From Phycisphaerae bacterium (lineage in GTDB: Bacteria; Planctomycetota; Phycisphaerae; Sedimentisphaerales; Anaerobacaceae): DNA of 45,997 nt. Position 1 is the first letter of the stretch. Every line of letters begins with the position of its first letter. The stretch spans positions 1-45,997 of the forward strand of contig JAUVVQ010000015.1 in assembly GCA_030604525.1 (NCBI GenBank). The letters run 5' to 3'. A program made the position numbers and the translations under genes. The notes beneath the pieces are model-generated. The model had not been told where the DNA came from. It ran no database searches and saw only the letters and a list, made by a program, of their open reading frames with translations. Shown in pieces: positions 41,239-45,997 of this stretch.

Positions 41239-43602
41239 ATGCGAGGGAAGCGGACAAATAGTTTGTTTGAGAACATCGAAGCAGAGATAAGCGATTGCAG
41301 TCGTATTGTCAGAGTGGTTTTTGATTCTGGCGCTGATGCTGCATTTGACTACCTTTTGCCGGATAAGTTCTGGCCTGTTGAAGTCGGGCAGAGGTTGCGG
41401 GTGCCGTTTGGCAGAAAGAACAAATTGCAGGTCGGTTATTGTATTTGTCCTGAGGTTGAAGTTAAGAAATCCTTTGCGAAAGTCAGGGGCAAAGGCGCCC
41501 TGAAGAAAGTTACAGGCGTTGTGGATGATGAGCCGCTGCTGGATTCGAGGTTGGTGGAACTTGCTCATTGGATTAGTAGATATTATGTTTGTCCCTTAGG
41601 GCAGGTTCTGGCAGCGATGGTGCCGGGAGCAGTCAAAAAAGGTATAGGTGTCAAAGCGGAGAAGTATATTTATCTTTTGAAGAAAGCGGGTGATGTTCTT
41701 GAGCAGATAAGAGGGAGGAAGCAAAAAAAGATTGTTGCATTTCTTGACAACCAGAGGGCATACGGGCCTGAGAATTCAGTTAAATTACAGAATCTGTTAT
41801 CTGAGGCTGGATGCACAAGAGCACCTTTAAAAAAGTTGGTTGAAAAGCAGGTTGTAAAAACGACAGATAAAACAGTTTTGAAGTCTTTGCCTGTTATTCC
41901 TGAGGGTCTTTCTGACAGCGTTAAACAGATAACTCTCAACGAAGAGCAGCAAAAGGCGTTGAATTACATTGATGTCCGGATAAAATCGAATCGTTTTAGT
42001 GTTACGCTGTTACATGGTGTTACCGACAGCGGTAAAACAGAGATTTATATCAGGGCTATAGAGACTGTTTTAAAACAGGGGCGGGGGGCTATTGTTTTAC
42101 TTCCCGAAATTGCTCTTACGACTCAAACTGTCCAAAGATTCAGCAGTCGTTTTGAAAAGTTAGCGGTGATGCATTCAGGTCTGACGGCTTCGCAGCGGAA
42201 TTCTGAATGGAATAGAATCAAGAATGGTAAAGCTAATGTGGTTATAGGAGCTCGGTCAGCGGTATTTGCACCTTTGGGGAAGTTAGGGTTGCTTGTTGTA
42301 GATGAGGCACATGAGTCCAGCTATAAGCAGGAGACAGCTCCCCGTTATCACGGCAGAGACGTGGCGATTAAGCGTGCTCAGTTGAGCGAAGCCCATTGTA
42401 TTTTAGGCAGCGCCACCCCATCTTTGGAGATGTTAAATAATTGTCGGGATAAAGAGCATTTTTGTCTTGTTAGATTACCGAAGCGGGTTATGGATTTACC
42501 TTTTCCTGAGATGCGTCTTGTTGATATGCGAAAGGAATATTTAAGCTCTGAGAATGGCCTGAAGCTGTTAAGCGATTCGTTAACTGAAAATCTGAAGCAA
42601 ACTCTTGAGAGGAAAGAGCAGGCGATTTTACTTTTGAACAGGCGTGGATATAGTAATTTTGTATTTTGTCCTTCCTGCAAGCATACTCTTCGCTGTCACA
42701 ATTGTGATTCAGCGCTTACATTTCATAAAGCTAAAGTTAAGAGTGTCGGCGGGCTTGGAAAAGTAACCGGCAGGTATATGGATTATGGTTATGCCGTTTG
42801 TCATTACTGTATGTCACAGACTCTTGTGCCTGAGAAATGTCCTTTGTGCGGCGCGGGTCTGGCTATGATAGGGATGGGGTCGCAACGGCTTGAAGAAGAG
42901 TTGAAAGGAAAATTTCCGCAAGCTCGCATCAGACGGGTTGACAGCGATTCAATGGCTAAGGGCGACTATTTTCGATTGCTGAGTGACTTCAGTCAGGGGC
43001 GGATAGATGTTTTCACAGGTACTCAAATTCTGGCTAAGGGATTGCATTTTCCTAATGTGACATTAGTAGGGATTGTTAGTGCTGATACTTGTCTTTATTT
43101 TCCTGATTTTCGTGCGAATGAGCGGACGTTTCAGTTAATTTCACAGGTGGCGGGTCGTGCGGGGCGTTCTGAGAAAAAGGGACTGGTGTTAATTCAGACA
43201 TTTTTGCCCGACCAGCCGGCTATTCAGTATGCTCTCAAGAACGATTTTGACGGCTTTGTAAGGGAAGAGTTGAAACATCGAAAGGTCTGTAATTTACCAC
43301 CTTTTTGGCGTTTGGCAGTTATTGAGTTGAGGGATATGAAATTCGATAAGCTTAAAGCAGCTTGTCAGGTGATGCGTGAGAGGATCGACAGGATAATCTC
43401 ACAAAAATCGCTGGATATCATTGTTAAAGGGCCAATGCCGGCGACGATAAGCCGAATTCAGCGTTTCCACAGGATGCAATTGACTGTAAGGGCACCCAGA
43501 GCAGGGATTTTGCGGGAATTATTTACATACTTACGTGCAGGCAAGGCAATTCGGCCGACAGTCCAGATAAGAATAGATGTTGACCCTATTAATTTATTGT
43601 AG
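41239..43602 (+). CDS. priA: Primosomal replication helicase PriA
   Basis: A 3'-to-5' helicase that restarts stalled replication forks. The 787-residue protein has the N-terminal fork-binding domain (FDYLLPDKFWPVEVGQRLRVPFG), Walker A GVTDSGKT near 265, DEAH motif VVDEAHESSYKQ, GSATPSLEM, and the zinc-binding cysteines in CPSCKHTLRCHNCDSALTFH and CHYCMSQ...CPLCG. It then has MGSQRLEEEL, RVDSD, GTQILAKGLHFPNVTLVGIV and GRAGR. The zinc region carries an insertion of about 20 residues (KVKSVGGLGKVTGRYMDYGY) between its two halves. AAAGGG precedes the ATG. The 251-bp gap before it holds nothing I can support. Confidence 0.95.
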   Translation: MRGKRTNSLFENIEAEISDCSRIVRVVFDSGADAAFDYLLPDKFWPVEVGQRLRVPFGRKNKLQVGYCICPEVEVKKSFAKVRGKGALKKVTGVVDDEPLLDSRLVELAHWISRYYVCPLGQVLAAMVPGAVKKGIGVKAEKYIYLLKKAGDVLEQIRGRKQKKIVAFLDNQRAYGPENSVKLQNLLSEAGCTRAPLKKLVEKQVVKTTDKTVLKSLPVIPEGLSDSVKQITLNEEQQKALNYIDVRIKSNRFSVTLLHGVTDSGKTEIYIRAIETVLKQGRGAIVLLPEIALTTQTVQRFSSRFEKLAVMHSGLTASQRNSEWNRIKNGKANVVIGARSAVFAPLGKLGLLVVDEAHESSYKQETAPRYHGRDVAIKRAQLSEAHCILGSATPSLEMLNNCRDKEHFCLVRLPKRVMDLPFPEMRLVDMRKEYLSSENGLKLLSDSLTENLKQTLERKEQAILLLNRRGYSNFVFCPSCKHTLRCHNCDSALTFHKAKVKSVGGLGKVTGRYMDYGYAVCHYCMSQTLVPEKCPLCGAGLAMIGMGSQRLEEELKGKFPQARIRRVDSDSMAKGDYFRLLSDFSQGRIDVFTGTQILAKGLHFPNVTLVGIVSADTCLYFPDFRANERTFQLISQVAGRAGRSEKKGLVLIQTFLPDQPAIQYALKNDFDGFVREELKHRKVCNLPPFWRLAVIELRDMKFDKLKAACQVMRERIDRIISQKSLDIIVKGPMPATISRIQRFHRMQLTVRAPRAGILRELFTYLRAGKAIRPTVQIRIDVDPINLL

Positions 43603-43603
43603 C

Positions 43604-43632
43604 TTGCAATGTTTGGAGCAGTTTGTTATATT
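43604..43632 (+). promoter_or_regulatory. Promoter for tRNA-Pro
   Basis: TTGCAA (43604-43609), a 17-nt spacer and TATATT (43627-43632) lie directly upstream of the tRNA gene, with a predicted start near 43639, 8 nt before the mature 5' end. Confidence 0.55.
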
Positions 43633-43646
43633 TGGATTGATATTTT

Positions 43647-43721
43647 CGGGGAGTAGCTCAGCTTGGCAAGAGCGCTGCGTTCGGGACGCAGAGGTCGCAA
43701 GTTCAAATCTTGTCTCCCCGA
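43647..43721 (+). tRNA. tRNA-Pro(CGG)
   Basis: The cloverleaf folds cleanly: acceptor CGGGGAG with CTCCCCG and discriminator A, D-arm around TAGCTCAGCTTGGCAAGAGC, anticodon stem CTGCG/CGCAG with loop TTCGGGA giving anticodon CGG, and T-arm GCAAG-TTCAAAT-CTTGT with one G-U pair. C1-G72 is the bacterial tRNA-Pro identity pair. The CCA end is not encoded. Confidence 0.95.
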
Positions 43722-44015
43722 TTTTTCGGGTAAAGCCCGAAAAATAGAGCAGGTGAGAGTTGATAGTAAAGAGTAGAGCAAATCGCCTGCTACGCAGACG
43801 ATAATGGTGTTACGACAGCGTAAAATCCCTCTACTGCGGTCTGCCGCTTAGCTATTCTGGTGTTCAAAATGGGTAGTCAACAACTGGATTTGGAGCTTTT
43901 GCGGCAATCCGTCTTCGGCGGACTCGTGCTGCGCAGCGAACTGCTTTGCAGAGTAGTAAATAGTGTTTGCGCAACAGGTGCTATTGCTTTTCTGAGAAGA
44001 AGATAGATTTCCTAA
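43722..44015. other. Spacer after tRNA-Pro with a perfect inverted repeat
   Basis: TTTTTCGGG (43722-43730) pairs perfectly with CCCGAAAAA (43736-43744) around a 5-nt loop directly after the tRNA. The T-run is on the 5' side, so it is not a standard intrinsic terminator, but may mark the 3' processing site. The remainder is C-rich compared with nearby genes, contains GCTGCGCAGC-type palindromes, and shows no gene. Confidence 0.5.
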
Positions 44016-45806
44016 TTATTCAGTCATATTTTCGATACGGTTTAAGGAAATCCTCGCTTTGGGTGCATATTTACTTTCAGGATAATCCATAAGAACGAGA
44101 TTGAAAGCTTTCTGCGCCTGCTTGAAGCTGCTCTGCAGCATATAAAGATATCCGATGAAATAACAGGACTGCGAGGCGTGTATCGAATACGGATAGTCTA
44201 TGAGCAATTGCAGGAATACCTTGAGCGCATCTTCGGTTTTGCCGAGTTGAATATATGCCCGTCCTTTTAACAGTAATGCAGATATTATCTGCTTTCTGTT
44301 AGTGATTTTGTAGTGCTTTATGAAATAATCGAGTTTCTGTAAGGCGTTTTGATATTCTCCGTTGTTGAAAATACATTCGTATTGTTTGAATTTGAAAAAC
44401 CCTTTTTCCCATTGGTTCGGGAATTGCTCAGCAAGATAGTCATATATTTTTGCAGCTTGAATGAATTTATTGTCTCTGAAGTGTTGTTCTGCTATTAGCG
44501 GTCCGATTTCCAAAGCATATTTTTTCAAGTGCTTTCTTTTTGTACAGTAGTTAAAGAATTTATCTGACCAGGGGCCTTGTAGTAATCCTTTGTTAATAGC
44601 GAGTGTGTAATCGGTAGATTTGTCAGATAGCGAAAGGACTGCATCTGCAAATGCAGAAAATACGTTCCAGTTTCCGTGTAATTGGAACAGATAACTAAGG
44701 TAAGAAACTATCTCTGGTTGTAAATTGCTGTTTATCAGGCATTTTTTAAGTGTTTTTGAAAAATCATTTGGTGATAAGTTTTGAGAAAGCCATATAGTAG
44801 TTTCATAAAAGCTTTTCAAATTTGATAGATTGAGCAGCGATTTTTCATACGCAGCTATAACATCGTTATTAGAGGCGCCGGATGATTTTTTTGCTTGTGC
44901 TAACAAGAAGAACATTCGCTGATAAAGTTTTACAAATAGTTTTTCTTTGTCCGCTTCTTGTTTTTTATTTTCGTCGATTGCTTTTTCCAGGCAGGCGATT
45001 GCTTCCTGATATTTTTGTTTTTTTATTAGATTTTGGCCTTGCCTGATAGCTTTGTTGATTTTCCGGATTTCAACTGTTAGGAGCGATGATGCCCCATTTT
45101 TGTATATTTGAAGGATTTCATTTTGACTCAATGCATAATCAAAGATAGCGACATCGTCGATATTGCCTTTAAAGAATCTGTGCTCGCTCAGTTCTCCCTG
45201 AGGTTTCCATGCTCCTATGCGTGCATCTCCGATGAAAAAGAGAATGTCTTCCTGGACCTTTATGTAGCTATCGAGCTTGCCGTCAAGATACATCTTGATT
45301 GTTCTGTTCGAATTGTCATAGGTAACTGCAATGTGGTGCCAAATTCCTAAGGATAGGAGTGTGCTTGAAGGCAGTGCGATTTCTCCTGCTGTTGTGTTTG
45401 CTGTTTTTGTTTTCGAATAAATAATAGCAAATTCTACCAAGCCACTAGAGGAAAGATGTAAATGAGTACAGCCAAAATCTTCCCATACGGTATGTGTAAT
45501 TAGTGAAGACATCTCAGGTTTGAATTGTTGGCATTTGACCCAGAGTGCGATGGTGGCCTTTGGCAGCATTTCGGGAATGGAGATGTCGAGATAGTTACCA
45601 TTGCCGTCGAGATAAAGAGCTTGGCCGAATTTGCCTTTTGTAAAAGTTGCATCGCCGGCTATGGCACCATCATAAGCGCTTACGATGTCTTTTGCATCAC
45701 CATCAAATGTATATAAAGTTACTAAGTTGGCCATTAGCGGATTGGCAAAGCACAGAAGTGTTATAAGAAGTACGGTTGTGATTGCAGTATTTTTTGTGTA
45801 TTTCAT
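44016..45806 (-). CDS. Secreted LamG-domain protein with TPR repeats
   Basis: A 596-residue protein with an N-terminal signal peptide (TVLLITLLCFANPLMA, likely cut before NLVTLY). A LamG/concanavalin-like domain (about 28-235) follows, with LYLDGNGNYLDISIPEMLPKA, IALWVKC, HIAVTYDNSNRTIKMYLDGKLDS and NIDDVAIFDYALSQNEI. After that comes a mainly helical region, with TPR-like units near 255-285 and a clear C-terminal series (PNQWEKGFFKFKQYE, ALLLKGRAYIQLGKTEDALKV, AKARISLNRIENM). This architecture is common in planctomycete surface or periplasmic proteins; the ligand is unknown. AAGG precedes the ATG. Confidence 0.8.
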   Translation of the reverse strand: MKYTKNTAITTVLLITLLCFANPLMANLVTLYTFDGDAKDIVSAYDGAIAGDATFTKGKFGQALYLDGNGNYLDISIPEMLPKATIALWVKCQQFKPEMSSLITHTVWEDFGCTHLHLSSSGLVEFAIIYSKTKTANTTAGEIALPSSTLLSLGIWHHIAVTYDNSNRTIKMYLDGKLDSYIKVQEDILFFIGDARIGAWKPQGELSEHRFFKGNIDDVAIFDYALSQNEILQIYKNGASSLLTVEIRKINKAIRQGQNLIKKQKYQEAIACLEKAIDENKKQEADKEKLFVKLYQRMFFLLAQAKKSSGASNNDVIAAYEKSLLNLSNLKSFYETTIWLSQNLSPNDFSKTLKKCLINSNLQPEIVSYLSYLFQLHGNWNVFSAFADAVLSLSDKSTDYTLAINKGLLQGPWSDKFFNYCTKRKHLKKYALEIGPLIAEQHFRDNKFIQAAKIYDYLAEQFPNQWEKGFFKFKQYECIFNNGEYQNALQKLDYFIKHYKITNRKQIISALLLKGRAYIQLGKTEDALKVFLQLLIDYPYSIHASQSCYFIGYLYMLQSSFKQAQKAFNLVLMDYPESKYAPKARISLNRIENMTE

Positions 45807-45925
45807 TTTGATTTTCCTTTTATTAAAAACATCAGGATATTTTTTATTGGTTATGAGTTTTTATCATATTAAGTCAGTACTGTCCCATTAACTTGAGACT
45901 TTTTTAATATAACTATTTTAACTAT

Positions 45926-45997
45926 ATGATGTTACAACAAAAAACAACTGTTATCGATTTGAACTGGCTGTTATCCTGCGGTGATATTTTACTATCA
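45926..45997 (+). CDS. Possible start of a gene cut by the window end
   Basis: Twenty-four codons from ATG 45926 (double ATG) run open to the window edge (MMLQQKTTVIDLNWLLSCG...). There is no Shine-Dalgarno and no recognisable motif. The preceding 45807-45925 is AT-rich spacer. It could be the beginning of a mobile-element gene or chance. Confidence 0.2.
   Translation, partial: MMLQQKTTVIDLNWLLSCGDILLS

Noticed and set aside
45807-45997. Insertion sequence end at the right edge
   Set aside because: The ACTGTCCCATTAACTTGAGAC stretch followed by an open frame is suggestive, but no matching inverted repeat or transposase motif is visible before the window stops.

Overview
The window looks like a chromosome segment of an anaerobic bacterium of moderate GC content. 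The most likely group is Planctomycetota of the Phycisphaerae/Sedimentisphaerales kind. This is inferred from the short-form PheT, the MlaE/MlaF pair, the secreted LamG-TPR protein and the anaerobe-type Fe-S ATPase cluster; no rRNA or other phylogenetic marker is present to prove it. Across most of the window the + strand is rich in G and T whichever strand the genes are on. This suggests a strong replication-strand bias with + as the leading strand.

Layout. (1) 1-9.8 kb: a radical-SAM C-terminus cut by the window edge, a repeat-rich spacer, pheT, a free-standing structured RNA with its own promoter and terminator (2938-3209), an alpha-glucan phosphorylase, a PTS IIA protein, citramalate synthase and a degenerate B12-binding-fold protein. 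(2) 9.8-16.2 kb, + strand: the MlaE/MlaF transporter core without its MCE subunit, a large FAD/Fe-S oxidase, a DUF429 protein and an AmrS-type radical SAM protein. (3) 16.2-29.3 kb, all - strand: an uninterrupted run of 18 genes or gene remnants centred on two ferredoxin-containing MinD-type ATPases, an Mrp-NifX fusion, a ferredoxin-NifX protein, a stand-alone NifX/orange-protein homologue, a DUF134 regulator, an FmdB zinc ribbon, two DUF5320-like Gly-rich proteins, DUF89, a DnaJ protein and three methyltransferases. Nested inside it is a thiol/sulfur block (DsrE-like, CoA-disulfide-reductase-like, TauE/SafE, OsmC, MFS). (4) 29.7-31.7 kb: pdxB-like and folP, overlapping by 4 bp. (5) 38.5-31.8 kb, - strand: uvrB-nadC-birA-lpd-lipB-lipA, tightly packed. 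(6) 38.7-46 kb: an M14 lipoprotein peptidase, lhgO with a promoter/operator-like site, priA, tRNA-Pro(CGG), and a secreted LamG-TPR protein.

The most interesting part is region 3. Its core resembles the orange-protein (ORP) complex known from Desulfovibrio: NifX/MTH1175-type proteins plus Mrp/MinD Fe-S ATPases. Here it is enlarged, has DUF134 as the only visible regulator candidate, and is split by a block whose strand composition is reversed relative to its surroundings. The block carries scars: a frameshifted dsrE-like gene, and an 86-bp chimera whose start matches a MinD gene and whose end matches the dsrE-like gene. The second notable item is the approximately 230-nt structured RNA upstream of the phosphorylase, which I could not assign to a known class. 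All calls come from reading the sequence; no database search was run.
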